Part shown: one piece after another, positions 45,464 through 55,200 of the stretch
Layout: each line of letters starts with the position of its first letter
Numbering within the stretch: position 1 is the stretch's first letter
Assembly: GCA_944325035.1 (NCBI GenBank)
Contig: CALUYM010000001.1
Location: 310,001-374,000 of the forward strand
Source of the DNA: an uncultured Anaeroplasmataceae bacterium
GTDB taxonomy: Bacteria; Bacillota_I; Bacilli_A; Acholeplasmatales; Anaeroplasmataceae
Direction of reading: 5' to 3'
DNA length: 64,000 bases
Made by a program: the position numbers and the translations under genes
The notes under the pieces: model-generated
What the model was told of the DNA's origin: nothing
What the model saw: only the letters and a program-made list of their open reading frames with translations
Databases searched by the model: none

Positions 45464-45503
45464 GAAACTACCATATGGAAAAAGAAAAAAGAAGGAGGGT
45501 TTA

Positions 45504-45851
45504 ATGTATAACTATGCAATGTTAATAGGTCGTTTGTGTCAAGATGTAGAAGTGAAAAACACAATGGATGGGAAAAAAGTTTCTAAATTGACACTAGCAG
45601 TTACTCGCCCATTTAAGAATAATTTAACAGATCAGTATGAATCTGATTTTATTGATGTTTCAATTTGGGATGCGTTATGTGATATTGCAGCGACTTATTT
45701 AAAAAAAGGTTCTCGTTTAGCGGTCAAGGGACGCCTTGTAACTAAAAAAATTACGCTAGAAAGTGGAGCTATTATAAATAACCTTGAGTTAATTGGAGAA
45801 AAGGTCATATTTATTTCATCTGAGCCAAAAGAGAAAAATCAAGAGGCTTAA
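45504..45851 (+). CDS. ssb: Short single-strand DNA-binding protein
   Basis: A 115-residue OB-fold protein of the SSB family. MYNYAMLIGRLCQDVEVK, KLTLAVTRPF, DVSIWDALCDIAATYLKKG and LAVKGRL follow the SSB pattern. It lacks the acidic C-terminal tip (DDIPF type) by which main SSB proteins recruit partners, so it may be a second, specialised SSB, as SsbB in competence. I chose ATG 45504 because AAGGAGGG precedes it and SSB proteins start like this. The longer reading starts in the leader. It is a single-gene unit. Confidence 0.85.
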   Translation: MYNYAMLIGRLCQDVEVKNTMDGKKVSKLTLAVTRPFKNNLTDQYESDFIDVSIWDALCDIAATYLKKGSRLAVKGRLVTKKITLESGAIINNLELIGEKVIFISSEPKEKNQEA

Positions 45852-45856
45852 ACACA

Positions 45857-45891
45857 AAAAGGAAGACATCACATCTTCCTTTTCTTTTTTT
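45857..45891 (+). terminator. Terminator after the SSB-like gene
   Basis: AAAAGGAAGA (45857-45866) pairs with TCTTCCTTTT (45874-45883), followed by a further T-run. Confidence 0.85.
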
Positions 45892-45940
45892 ACATTTTTT
45901 TAAAACCTTAAATGGTAAATTAATAATACGAGGTGATTTC

Positions 45941-46651
45941 TTGTATATCGAAAAAATATTATTAGTAGACTCTGTGATTCATTATAGTTTAGTTAATGTC
46001 TCTAGTTATTTAACCTTATCAAAAGTAAATAAACGTAGGTTTTTGATAAGTATTTTGTTAAATTTAATAATGGTCAGTTGTTATATCTTAGGTCAAAGAG
46101 GTATAGGTATTTATCTAACTAGTAGTATTATCTGTATTTATCCTTTTTATACAAAAAATATAAAAAAAATTTTTAAACCTAGTTTTATCTATTTAATGTT
46201 GAATTTTTTATTAGGTGGTATTGTAGAAGCTGTTTATCTAACAAGTATTGTCTCAACTTTATTTATCTTTATTATATTAGTCATCTTGATTATAAGTGTG
46301 GTTATATATAAATTAATATATAACATTAAGATTAATTTAAATAATCTTTATTATGATTTGATTTTGATTGATAAAAAAAATAAATATATTGTTAAAGCTT
46401 ATTTAGATACTGGTAATTTTATGGAGAGTAATAATAGAAGTATTATGATTTTAAATATCGGTAAAACAATCGGTAGAAAAATCGGTGTAGATTATAGTAC
46501 AAGTATTAGTGGGACAAAAGAAATAAGTTTATATGAAGTTGATAGAATTTACTTAAAAAAGGATAAAAAGTATATCGAGATAGATGCTTATTTAATTTAT
46601 GAAAATATTAAATTTGACGCTTTAATTGGTTTAAACATCATCGGAGGGTAA
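45941..46651 (+). CDS. spoIIGA: Sporulation sigma-E processing peptidase SpoIIGA
   Basis: A 236-residue membrane aspartic protease that activates pro-sigma-E at the start of mother-cell development. The first 125 residues hold about five hydrophobic helices. The C-terminal domain has the catalytic motif in VKAYLDTGNFMES and ends in FDALIGLNIIGG. The family is usually near 300 residues, so this is a compact form. TTG 45941 follows GAGGTG by five bases. The stop nearly touches sigE, the normal pairing with its substrate. No Spo0A box was seen upstream. Confidence 0.85.
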   Translation: MYIEKILLVDSVIHYSLVNVSSYLTLSKVNKRRFLISILLNLIMVSCYILGQRGIGIYLTSSIICIYPFYTKNIKKIFKPSFIYLMLNFLLGGIVEAVYLTSIVSTLFIFIILVILIISVVIYKLIYNIKINLNNLYYDLILIDKKNKYIVKAYLDTGNFMESNNRSIMILNIGKTIGRKIGVDYSTSISGTKEISLYEVDRIYLKKDKKYIEIDAYLIYENIKFDALIGLNIIGG

Positions 46652-46652
46652 T

Positions 46653-47363
46653 ATGTTGCAATTTATAATTAAATTATTAAAAAAAATATTAAAAAAAGAA
46701 GATTTAAACTATAGTTATACACCATTTAATTTTCCAGAACCATTAAAGGAAGATATTGAAAGAGAATTACTCTTAAAAGTTGAAAAAAAAGATTTAGCAA
46801 GTAGAAATATGTTAATTGAACATAATATGCGTCTTGTAGTATTTATTGCTAAAAAATTTGAGGGACCTAAATTAATGTTAGAAGACTTAATTTCAATTGG
46901 TTCGTTAGGTTTAATTAAAGGCATAGAATCTTTTAAAATGGATAAGAATATTAAGTTAGCTACCTATTGTTCACGTTGTATTGAAAATGAAATATTAATG
47001 TTTTTAAGGAAAACTAGTAAGTTAAAATTAGAAATAAGTCTTGATAATACATTGAATATGGATGGTGATGGAAACGAACTAGTTTTAGCAGACATTTTGG
47101 GAACTGATGAAAATGAGATAATGGATAATGTTATCAATAAAGAAAAACGTGCAATCTTATATGAATCGTTAGAAAAACTATCTAAAAGAGAAAGAGAAAT
47201 TTTATCACTTCGATTTGGACTTTATGACAAAGATGAAATGACACAAAAAGAAGTAGCTACTTTTTTGGGAATATCACAATCTTACATCTCTCGACTAGAA
47301 AAAAAGACAATCGACAAGTTAAAAGATATTATAGATGAACGAATGAAAATAAAACATGTTTAA
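46653..47363 (+). CDS. sigE: RNA polymerase sigma-E (sporulation), pro-form
   Basis: A 236-residue sigma-70 family factor for early mother-cell genes. The amphipathic N-terminus (MLQFIIKLLKKILKKEDLNY) fits the membrane-binding pro-sequence removed by SpoIIGA. Region 2 (NMRLVVFIAKKFEGPKLMLEDLISIGSLGLIKGIESF) and region 4 (KLSKREREILSLRFGL, helix-turn-helix EVATFLGISQSYISRLEKK) are intact. CGGAGGG precedes ATG 46653. The order spoIIGA-sigE-sigG is that of spore-formers. Confidence 0.92.
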   Translation: MLQFIIKLLKKILKKEDLNYSYTPFNFPEPLKEDIERELLLKVEKKDLASRNMLIEHNMRLVVFIAKKFEGPKLMLEDLISIGSLGLIKGIESFKMDKNIKLATYCSRCIENEILMFLRKTSKLKLEISLDNTLNMDGDGNELVLADILGTDENEIMDNVINKEKRAILYESLEKLSKREREILSLRFGLYDKDEMTQKEVATFLGISQSYISRLEKKTIDKLKDIIDERMKIKHV

Positions 47364-47431
47364 GTGAATAATTATTAAAAAAAAAAGAATAGAAGAAAAT
47401 TACATGTAAATACTTCTTATAGGTGATGAAA

Positions 47432-48205
47432 ATGTATAAAGTAGAAATAACAGGAGTAGATACAGCAAAACTTGAAACGATTAGTGCTGATAAAATGAGA
47501 GAACTGATTCAAGCTTATCAAGATGGTTGTGAAGAGGCTCGCAATATTTTAATCAAAGGGAATTTAAAACTTGTATTAAGTGTTATACGTAAATTTAGCG
47601 GTAGAAATGAAAATGCTGATGATTTATTTCAAGTAGGATGCATTGGATTAATGAAAGCAATTGATAATTTTGATTTGAAACATAATGTACGATTTTCAAC
47701 TTATGCTGTTCCCATGATTATTGGTGAAATTAGAAGACATTTACGTGATAGTGGTTCGATTAGGGTTTCTAGGAGTTATAAAGACTTAGCATATAAAGCT
47801 TTAGCACTAAAGGATAAATTATATCAGGAAAATCACACTGAGCCTCGAATGGAGGAAATAGCCAAGACATTAGGTGTTGAAGTTATTGATATAGTCTTAG
47901 CATTAGAAGCAATTCAAGATACGATAAGTATGTCAACTCCTATTTATGATAATGGGGGAGACGTAATCGAACTTGAAGATCAATTAGGTAGTGATGATAA
48001 AATACTTGATAAGTTTGTGGAGTCAAGAATGTTAACTAAAGCTTTTAAAAATTTAGAAGAAAGAGAAAAAGCTATTATCTATAAACGATATTTTTTAGAT
48101 CAAACACAAATGGAAATAGCTACAGAGCTCAATATAAGTCAAGCTCAAGTTTCTCGACTTGAAAAAGGTGCATTAAGTACTATGTATACATTTATGAAAA
48201 ACTAA
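47432..48205 (+). CDS. sigG: RNA polymerase sigma-G (sporulation)
   Basis: A 257-residue forespore sigma factor. The family-specific start MYKVEITGVDTAKLE matches the KVEICGVDT opening of B. subtilis SigG. Region 2 (DLFQVGCIGLMKAIDNFDLKHNVRFSTYAVPMIIGEIRR) and region 4 (EIATELNISQAQVSRLEKG) are intact. I took ATG 47432, which follows AGGTGA; GTG 47423 and ATG 47426 overlap that site. No convincing sigma-F or sigma-G promoter was identified in the 68-base gap after sigE. Confidence 0.93.
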   Translation: MYKVEITGVDTAKLETISADKMRELIQAYQDGCEEARNILIKGNLKLVLSVIRKFSGRNENADDLFQVGCIGLMKAIDNFDLKHNVRFSTYAVPMIIGEIRRHLRDSGSIRVSRSYKDLAYKALALKDKLYQENHTEPRMEEIAKTLGVEVIDIVLALEAIQDTISMSTPIYDNGGDVIELEDQLGSDDKILDKFVESRMLTKAFKNLEEREKAIIYKRYFLDQTQMEIATELNISQAQVSRLEKGALSTMYTFMKN

Positions 48206-48227
48206 AGTGTTTAGTATAAACTCTTTT
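48204..48227 (+). terminator. Weak terminator after sigG
   Basis: GTTTA (48209-48213) pairs with TAAAC (48217-48221), extended by AAAG/CTTT across a mismatch, followed by TTTTAAT. It overlaps the sigG stop region. Confidence 0.4.
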
Positions 48228-48243
48228 AATCTTCATTTTAGTA

Positions 48244-48252
48244 TGGTATAAT
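48244..48252 (+). promoter_or_regulatory. Extended -10 promoter of ppa
   Basis: TGGTATAAT is an extended -10 element (TGnTATAAT) 30 bases before the ppa start. No good -35 box is needed or seen. Confidence 0.55.
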
Positions 48253-48282
48253 AAATTGCTAGAAAGAAAGAAGGTTTATAGA

Positions 48283-48810
48283 ATGAATATATGGAAAGAT
48301 GTCGATAAAAGACGTATAACACCAGAGAAATTTTTAGCATGTATAGAAATTTCTCAAGGAATGAAGAACAAGTATGAATTAGATAAGGAAACTGGCTTTT
48401 TATATCTTGACCGAATCCTATATACTTCAACTCATTATCCTGCAAATTATGGGTTCATTCCTCATACATACTGTGGAGATAATGACCCGCTTGATGTTTT
48501 AGTATTATGTAGTGAGCCTATTTTACCAATGACTATCTTAGATTGTCGGGCAATTGGTGTTTTGAAGATGACAGATCAAAATCAACCAGATGAAAAAATT
48601 ATTGCTGTTCCACTCAATGATCCTAACTATAATACATATAATGATATTTCTGAATTACCATGTCATATTCATGAAGAAATACAACATTTTTTCTCGGTTT
48701 ATAAAAACCTTGAAGGTAAAAAAACGGTTGTTAATGAGGTTTTAGGCGTAAAAGATGCTAAGAAAGTTATTCAAGACTGCATTAATTTATATGAAGCTAC
48801 ATTTGAATAA
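48283..48810 (+). CDS. ppa: Inorganic pyrophosphatase, family I
   Basis: A 175-residue soluble enzyme that hydrolyses pyrophosphate and pulls biosynthetic reactions forward. Family I motifs are present: [32 protein letters not shown] with the metal-binding aspartates, and KYKNLEGKK-like [12 protein letters not shown] near the C-terminus. I chose ATG 48283 (MNIWKDV), preceded by a purine-rich GAAAGAAGG; an in-frame start at 48256 overlaps the promoter. It is monocistronic. Confidence 0.93.
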   Translation: MNIWKDVDKRRITPEKFLACIEISQGMKNKYELDKETGFLYLDRILYTSTHYPANYGFIPHTYCGDNDPLDVLVLCSEPILPMTILDCRAIGVLKMTDQNQPDEKIIAVPLNDPNYNTYNDISELPCHIHEEIQHFFSVYKNLEGKKTVVNEVLGVKDAKKVIQDCINLYEATFE

Positions 48811-48848
48811 GGTTAGCTAAGTTTTATCTTTAATTTCTAATTCAAATT

Positions 48849-48857
48849 TGCTATAAT
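48849..48857 (+). promoter_or_regulatory. Extended -10 promoter of ychF
   Basis: TGCTATAAT is an extended -10 element 30 bases before the ychF start codon. Confidence 0.55.
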
Positions 48858-48886
48858 AACTTTGTTATTTTTATGGAGGTGTTATT

Positions 48887-49987
48887 ATGGCATTAACTGC
48901 CGGTATTGTTGGTTTACCTAATGTTGGAAAATCAACTTTATTTAATGCGATAACTAAAGCAGGTGCTTTAGCCGCTAACTATCCTTTTGCCACAATTGAA
49001 CCAAATGTTGGTGTAGTGAATGTACCTGATAAACGTTTAGAAGTATTAAACGATATGTATAAACCAAAGTCACTTGTTCCTGCCTTTTGTGAAATTACTG
49101 ATATTGCAGGCTTAGTTAAAGGTGCTTCTAAAGGAGAAGGACTTGGGAATCAATTTTTATCAAACATTAGAAATTGTGATGCGATAATTGAAGTTGTTAG
49201 ATGTTTTGAAGATTCTAATATTACCCATGTTGAAGGAAGTGTCGATCCAATTAGAGATATTGAAATTATCAATATGGAATTGATTTTATCAGATTTAGAT
49301 ATAATCGAAACACGAATTTCTAAAATTGAAAAGAAAGCTCAATCAAAAATTGATGATGCGCCTTTTGAATTTGCTTTATTAAAAAAGTTAAGAGAAGTTT
49401 TAATTGACTCAAAACCTGTTCGTATTCTAGATTTTGATGACCAGGAAATGCCTTACATTAAACGTTATGGTTTTTTAACTGCAAAACCTATTATGTATAT
49501 TGCTAATATGGCTGATAGCGAAATTCAACATCCTGAAAGTTCACAACATTATAATAACTTAGTAGAGTATGCGAAAGCTGAGGGAAGTAAAGTGGTTCCA
49601 ATTTCCGCAGAAATTGAAGCTGAAGTTGCCACTTTAGAAGATGAAGAACGAGAAATGTTTTTACAAGAATTAGGGATTCCTGAAGCTGGATTAAATGTCT
49701 TAATTCGTGAAACATATAGTTTACTTGGATATGCTACATATTTTACAGCTGGTGAAAAAGAAGTGAGAGCTTGGACTTTTAAAAAAGGAATGACTGCTCC
49801 TCAATGTGCTGGTATTATTCACTCAGATTTTGAACGTGGTTTCATACGTGCCGAAACTGTTGCTTTTGACGATTTAGCTAAATATGGTTCAATGCAAGCA
49901 GTCAAAGAGGCTGGCCGTGTGCGTCAAGAAGGTAAAGATTATATCGTTCAAGATGGCGACATTATGTTATTTAAATTTAATGTATAA
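48887..49987 (+). CDS. ychF: Ribosome-binding ATPase YchF
   Basis: A 366-residue Obg-family P-loop protein that prefers ATP and is linked to ribosome function and stress. It has GLPNVGKSTLFNAIT, DIAGLVKGASKGEGLGNQFL, the altered G4 motif ANMAD that explains ATP preference, and a C-terminal TGS domain (TYFTAGEKEVRAWTF). TGGAGGTG precedes ATG 48887. Length is the family norm. Confidence 0.96.
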   Translation: MALTAGIVGLPNVGKSTLFNAITKAGALAANYPFATIEPNVGVVNVPDKRLEVLNDMYKPKSLVPAFCEITDIAGLVKGASKGEGLGNQFLSNIRNCDAIIEVVRCFEDSNITHVEGSVDPIRDIEIINMELILSDLDIIETRISKIEKKAQSKIDDAPFEFALLKKLREVLIDSKPVRILDFDDQEMPYIKRYGFLTAKPIMYIANMADSEIQHPESSQHYNNLVEYAKAEGSKVVPISAEIEAEVATLEDEEREMFLQELGIPEAGLNVLIRETYSLLGYATYFTAGEKEVRAWTFKKGMTAPQCAGIIHSDFERGFIRAETVAFDDLAKYGSMQAVKEAGRVRQEGKDYIVQDGDIMLFKFNV

Positions 49988-49993
49988 ACTGAT

Positions 49994-50028
49994 GGTATTT
50001 TAGAATTTAATCTAAAATACCTTTCTTT
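49994..50028 (+). terminator. Terminator after ychF
   Basis: GGTATTTTAGA (49994-50004) pairs perfectly with TCTAAAATACC (50011-50021), followed by TTTCTTTT. The remaining stretch to 50,229 is extremely AT-rich and shows no clear promoter. Confidence 0.9.
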
Positions 50029-50229
50029 TATCAAAAAATAATATATTTTTTTTAAATAATATTTTTTTATTATTTATCTTTGCTAGGTTGAAATATATGA
50101 TTTTTTTTGATATTATTTAAAATGTCAGTTGTGTATAAAAATGTCAAATTTAATTAGTAAAGTAAATTTTTGATATTTAATATAAAGATGAAATTTTTAG
50201 GAAAGGGTTATATTAATTAAGGGACAAAT

Positions 50230-51696
50230 ATGGATATTTTTGATTTAATACCTGATAACTTTTTCTCAATTTTATCATCTAAAAATAAACGCCTATATGT
50301 GGCATGTTTAATTGAAACATTCAGAATATATGAAAATGGTTCAATTCTTGGTACGGATAAAAAGATGTTAGCAGATGAACTAGCGCATTTTTTAGAACAC
50401 CACGAATCATATAGATATGATTCGTCTGAAGATGAAAAAATTGATGAAATTGATGAAGACATAGAAGAAGCTAAGAACTCGAAACGTTCCCTAGCATATT
50501 ATGTTTTACGTAAATTTGAAGAATGTGGCTGGATTTATATTGATGTTGATAACGATTATCAAGAAATTTTAAATTTCACTGATGCCGGAATAACGATTAT
50601 GGAAGCGTTGATGCAAATAAATCCTAACTATGAAAATTCAAGTTATAATAATGATTTTTATGACGATAATGACTATCAACCATACAGATATCATCAATCT
50701 GATTACAATGGTTATATCTATACAATTTATTGCCTTCTTACAAATCCGATTATTGAAGATTATGCTGTTGTATGTCAAGAAGTATATCGAAATACACGCC
50801 TTTTAATCCGTTCACTTCGTAAACTTGATTCACGAATGAAAGATTATATATCACAAGTAGTTGAAACAACAGAAATTAAAGATTTAATTACAAAATTAAT
50901 TGATTACAAATCTGAATTGATAGATGGAAGTTATTTAAAATTAAAAACGGGAGATAACATAAATAAATATCGTTTACCAATTGTATCAAAGTTAGAAGAA
51001 TTTGAGCAAAACGATAATATTATGTATGTTATTAGTAACAGTTATAAAGGTCATTTTCAATCTGCAGATGATGCTTATAAAAAAGCATACCGTGTTTTAG
51101 ATGAGATGATTGATATTTTTAATAGTCTTGATGAGTTTATTTCTGAGATTGATTTTAAAAATAAAAAATACATTGATTCTACAATCGGTAAAATTAAATT
51201 TTTATTAACAGAAGATGATAATATAACAGGTAAAATAAACACTATTTTACGTTATATTAAACTACAAAATAAACATGGACATATTGATAGCGCAATTCAA
51301 ACTTGTCAAAGCTTATTTACTCTACGTCAAGTTAAAACTTATAATCAAGAATCAAGTTTATATACACCACGTGGAAAATATAGCCGTAATTTAAATCAAT
51401 CACTTGATTTAAGTGAATTTGAATTTACAGATGATGCGCAAACTTTCTTAAAAGAATATAGTCTTCCATATAGTGAAGAATCAATAGCTCGTTTTGTTAA
51501 GTCGCGTCAATATGATGGCCAGATTCGCGCCTCACATATCGTCAAGTTCTCAACTGACATTGATGAAGTGATGATGTTAATTTATACATTAATGTATGCG
51601 TGTGAAGTTGGTTTAGAAATTACAAAGTGCGATAATGTAATTGTCCACTATAAATTTACATTTAATGATTTTATTATAAAGGTTGGTGACTTCTAA
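50230..51696 (+). CDS. JetA/MksF-like condensin subunit
   Basis: A 488-residue protein that resembles JetA of Wadjet systems (DUF5716 type), the kleisin-like subunit that bridges the SMC-like heads. An N-terminal winged-helix region (about 1-120, SSKNKRLYVACLIETFRIYE) is followed by a long helical middle and a C-terminal domain (SHIVKFSTDIDEVMMLIYTLMYACEVGL). AAGGGA precedes ATG 50230. The stop overlaps the start of the next gene (TAATG), so the operon is coupled. Assignment rests on operon context as much as on sequence. Confidence 0.75.
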   Translation: MDIFDLIPDNFFSILSSKNKRLYVACLIETFRIYENGSILGTDKKMLADELAHFLEHHESYRYDSSEDEKIDEIDEDIEEAKNSKRSLAYYVLRKFEECGWIYIDVDNDYQEILNFTDAGITIMEALMQINPNYENSSYNNDFYDDNDYQPYRYHQSDYNGYIYTIYCLLTNPIIEDYAVVCQEVYRNTRLLIRSLRKLDSRMKDYISQVVETTEIKDLITKLIDYKSELIDGSYLKLKTGDNINKYRLPIVSKLEEFEQNDNIMYVISNSYKGHFQSADDAYKKAYRVLDEMIDIFNSLDEFISEIDFKNKKYIDSTIGKIKFLLTEDDNITGKINTILRYIKLQNKHGHIDSAIQTCQSLFTLRQVKTYNQESSLYTPRGKYSRNLNQSLDLSEFEFTDDAQTFLKEYSLPYSEESIARFVKSRQYDGQIRASHIVKFSTDIDEVMMLIYTLMYACEVGLEITKCDNVIVHYKFTFNDFIIKVGDF

Positions 51697-52292
51697 TGTT
51701 AGAAAACTACGAAGCTTTAAGTCAAACCCAAAAGAATTTATTTCAAGATATTGCGAACAGATTATTATCAAGTACCTTTTTGTCACGTGATAAACGTGAT
51801 AATAAAGATAACTTTTATTTCGTTGTTTCGTTCAAAGAAATTTTCGATGAATTCTTTCAAATCTTAGGATATGAGTTATTATTAGATCAAGCTCAAGGTG
51901 TGGTTATGATTAAAAGTAACTCTACATCTAATACATTAAAATTAAAGCGTGATGAAACTATTATTTTACTTATCTTACGTCTTTTATTTCATGAGAAGTT
52001 AAAAGAAACATCTTTGAATGAAAATGTTGTAATTAGTATTCAAGATATTCATGATAAGTATAACTATTTAGAAATTAAAAGAAGAATTAACAAAACTGAT
52101 TTAGTTAGTGCTCTTCGTTTATTCCGTCGTTTTAATTTAATTGAAACAATGGGTGATATTACGGTTTCAAACACAAAATTGGTTTTATTACCTTCTTTAC
52201 TTTATGCAATCAACACAGAGGAAATAACCGAAGTGTTTAATTCGATTTCTCGAATAATTCAGGAGGTTTCAGACGATGAAAAAGCTAACTAA
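51696..52292 (+). CDS. JetB/MksE-like condensin subunit (DUF4194)
   Basis: A 198-residue protein of the DUF4194/MksE type, the winged-helix KITE subunit that binds the kleisin. The pattern DETIILLILRLLFHEKL, then ISIQDIHDKYNYLEIKRRINKTDLVSALRLFRRFNLIE is characteristic. It starts inside the stop of the first subunit gene and overlaps the third by 17 bases. AGGTTGGTGAC precedes its start. The three subunits are therefore likely made in fixed proportion. Confidence 0.82.
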   Translation: MLENYEALSQTQKNLFQDIANRLLSSTFLSRDKRDNKDNFYFVVSFKEIFDEFFQILGYELLLDQAQGVVMIKSNSTSNTLKLKRDETIILLILRLLFHEKLKETSLNENVVISIQDIHDKYNYLEIKRRINKTDLVSALRLFRRFNLIETMGDITVSNTKLVLLPSLLYAINTEEITEVFNSISRIIQEVSDDEKAN

Positions 52293-55200
52293 GATTAGAC
52301 TTATTAATTGGCATTATTTAGCAAATGAAACTGTTACTGTTAAAAATAATATTCTTTTAACCGGTCCTAATGCATCTGGTAAATCTACAATTTTAGATGC
52401 TATTACTTATGTTATTACAGCTGGTGATACGCAGTTTAATATGGCAGCCAATGAAAAGGGTAAACGTGATTTACGTGGCTATATTAAATGTAAACTAGGT
52501 GTTGAAGATAAAGAGTACCTACGTGATGGCGATGTAACCGGAGATATTGTATTAGAGTTTTACGATGAAAAAGAAGATAAGTATTTTTTAATTGGTGCAG
52601 TAATGGATGCTTTTGGCGATTTATCGCCAGTTAAAACTTTATTTTTTCATGCGGAAAATACACGTCTAGATGATTCATTTTTAGTTGATAGTGACAATAA
52701 AATATATTCAACTGTTGAATTTAGAAAGAAAAATTCAAATTTTGAATACTTCTTAACTAAACGTGAAGCTAAACGTGGATTTAGAACAGCTTTTGGTTCA
52801 ATCAACGAAGATTTCTTTCGTATGATTCCAAAAGCATTAGCATTTAAACCAATTGCGGATGTTAAAGAATTTATTTATCAAAATATTCTCGAGGAAAAAG
52901 AAATTGATGTATCATCAATTAAAGATTCAATTCGTTCATATAAGGAGTTAGAAAACACACTAAAAGTAATTAAATCTAAGATAACTGATTTAAAAGAAAT
53001 TGAAACTCTTTATAGTGAAATTGAAGAAATTAATGAACGTGTTAATTATCTAAATTATCTATTAAAATTATTTGAAGTTGAATCTTTTACTTCTCGTAAA
53101 AATGATACTTTGACTCAAATTGAAGTATTAAAAGAAAGAAAAGAAGCCAAATTCCAAGAAGTTAATCATTTTGATAATGAAATTGAAGAATTAAATGAAA
53201 AATCGCGTGAGTTATATAAAGTACTTTCTAATAATGAAGAATTTAAACAAGAAGAATATCTAAATCGTCAGATTAATCAAGTCTCGGCCAATTTACGTGA
53301 AATTGATGGTGCTTCACAAAATTATTTAAAGCGTGCTTCTCATATTAAAGATACCATTAATAGTTTACGTCGACAAAATGATTTAGATATATTCAAAAGC
53401 TTTCAAAACATATCTTTAAATAATTTAGATCCATTGATGATTCAAAGTACTAAACAAGATTTAATCGTTTTTAATCAACAATTCCAAGAATTAATTAATC
53501 AGAATTTAGTTGAATCTGGTCGTCTACAAAGTCAAAAAGATGAAGTAATTCGTGATATTGAAGAAGTAAGAAAAGCATTTTTACCTTTAAAACAAAACAA
53601 ACTTCGTTATAATTCAGATTTACTTGATATTCGTCAAGATATAATTGAGGGATTAAAAAGAATTTATAATAAAGAAATTTCGGTTCATATTTTTGCTGAA
53701 CTTATTCAAATAAAAAATATGGAATGGGCTAATACAATTGAAGATTTCCTCGCAAATCGTCGATTTGACTTAATTGTTGAACCAAAATATTATGATGCCG
53801 CCTTAGAAATTTTTGCAAGAAATAAAGGTAAGTATCGTACATATGGCTTAGGTTTGGTTAATACTCAAGAAATGGAACGGTATAGTGAATCTTTACCAAA
53901 TTCGCTTGGTTCAATAATGGATTCAGAAAATATTGATGCGATGCGCTATATTAATTTTACATGTGGTGCAGTAATTATGTGTGAGCATGAAAGTGAGCTA
54001 AAAAAATATCCAACAGCCATAACTAATGATGGTTTAATATATCGTGGTTATGTAGTTCGTAACTTACGTCCTGTTGAAAATCGTTTTATTGGTCATAATG
54101 CACTTGCTGAACAAACAGAATATTGGAATCGTCGTGGAAGCGAATTAAGAGAACGCTATAATGAAATTAATGAAAAAATGATCATTTTAAATGAACAAAA
54201 TAAAGCGTTAAATAGTTTAGATATAATTCAGTTAATTCAATCTTTAGACAAAGTGTTAAAATTTAATGAACTTTCTAAAAAGTTAGAAGAATTAAATTTA
54301 CAAAAAGCTAAATCTAAGAAACTTTCATTAACAGAACTTGAAGAAGAGTATAAACACGTTGGAGTTTTACTTAAGAATTTCGAAGCTAAAAAAATGCTTA
54401 GTGTTCAAGATATTGGAGCAATTGATAACTCAATTCAAACTTATGAACGTGAAATTGAAGGAATGGAACGTGAAAAAGCCATTGTTGAAGGAGAGCTTAA
54501 GTCGTTACTACATTCCGATTTATCATTAGAACATAAAGCTCGTGAAGAGTATCAAGAGTTAATAAGTACAGGGTCAGAACGTCGTGTATTATCTGATTTA
54601 GAAGCTAAGCTTCAAACAGAAATTAATAATTATGATAATCTAGTTGACGGTATAGTACATAAACAAGTTAACTATGTAAATCAATATAATTCAAATTTAG
54701 AAGTTGGTTTCGCAAATATTGATACATTCTTACGTGAACTTGAAAAACTTGAAAAATCAGAACTAATTAAATATGAACAAAAAGTTCGCTCTGCTAGAGA
54801 AACTGCTGAAATTATTTTTAAGGAAGATTTTATTTCTAAGTTAAGAAATAATATAGAAACTGCTGAGGCTGAAATATCTAAGATTAATGATACTTTACGC
54901 TTGATAAAATTTGGTCGTGATTCATATGAATTTATTTTCCCTAAATCAAATGAGTATGGAGCTTTTTATGATATGTTTAAATCAAATAATGTTCAAGATG
55001 GTCAGTCAATTTTTACATATGATTTCGAAAGACAATATAATCAACAACTTGATGAACTATTTGCATCACTTGCCCAAGATGAACTAAATTCAAATGGTGC
55101 AATTAATAAATTTACTGATTATAGAACATATATGGATTATGATATTAAGATTATTAATGAACAAGGTCAAACAATGCTTTATTCTAAAGTATTTAAAGAA

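Noticed and set aside
45880-45941. Spo0A box before spoIIGA
   Set aside because: No sequence close to TTGTCGAA is present in the gap.
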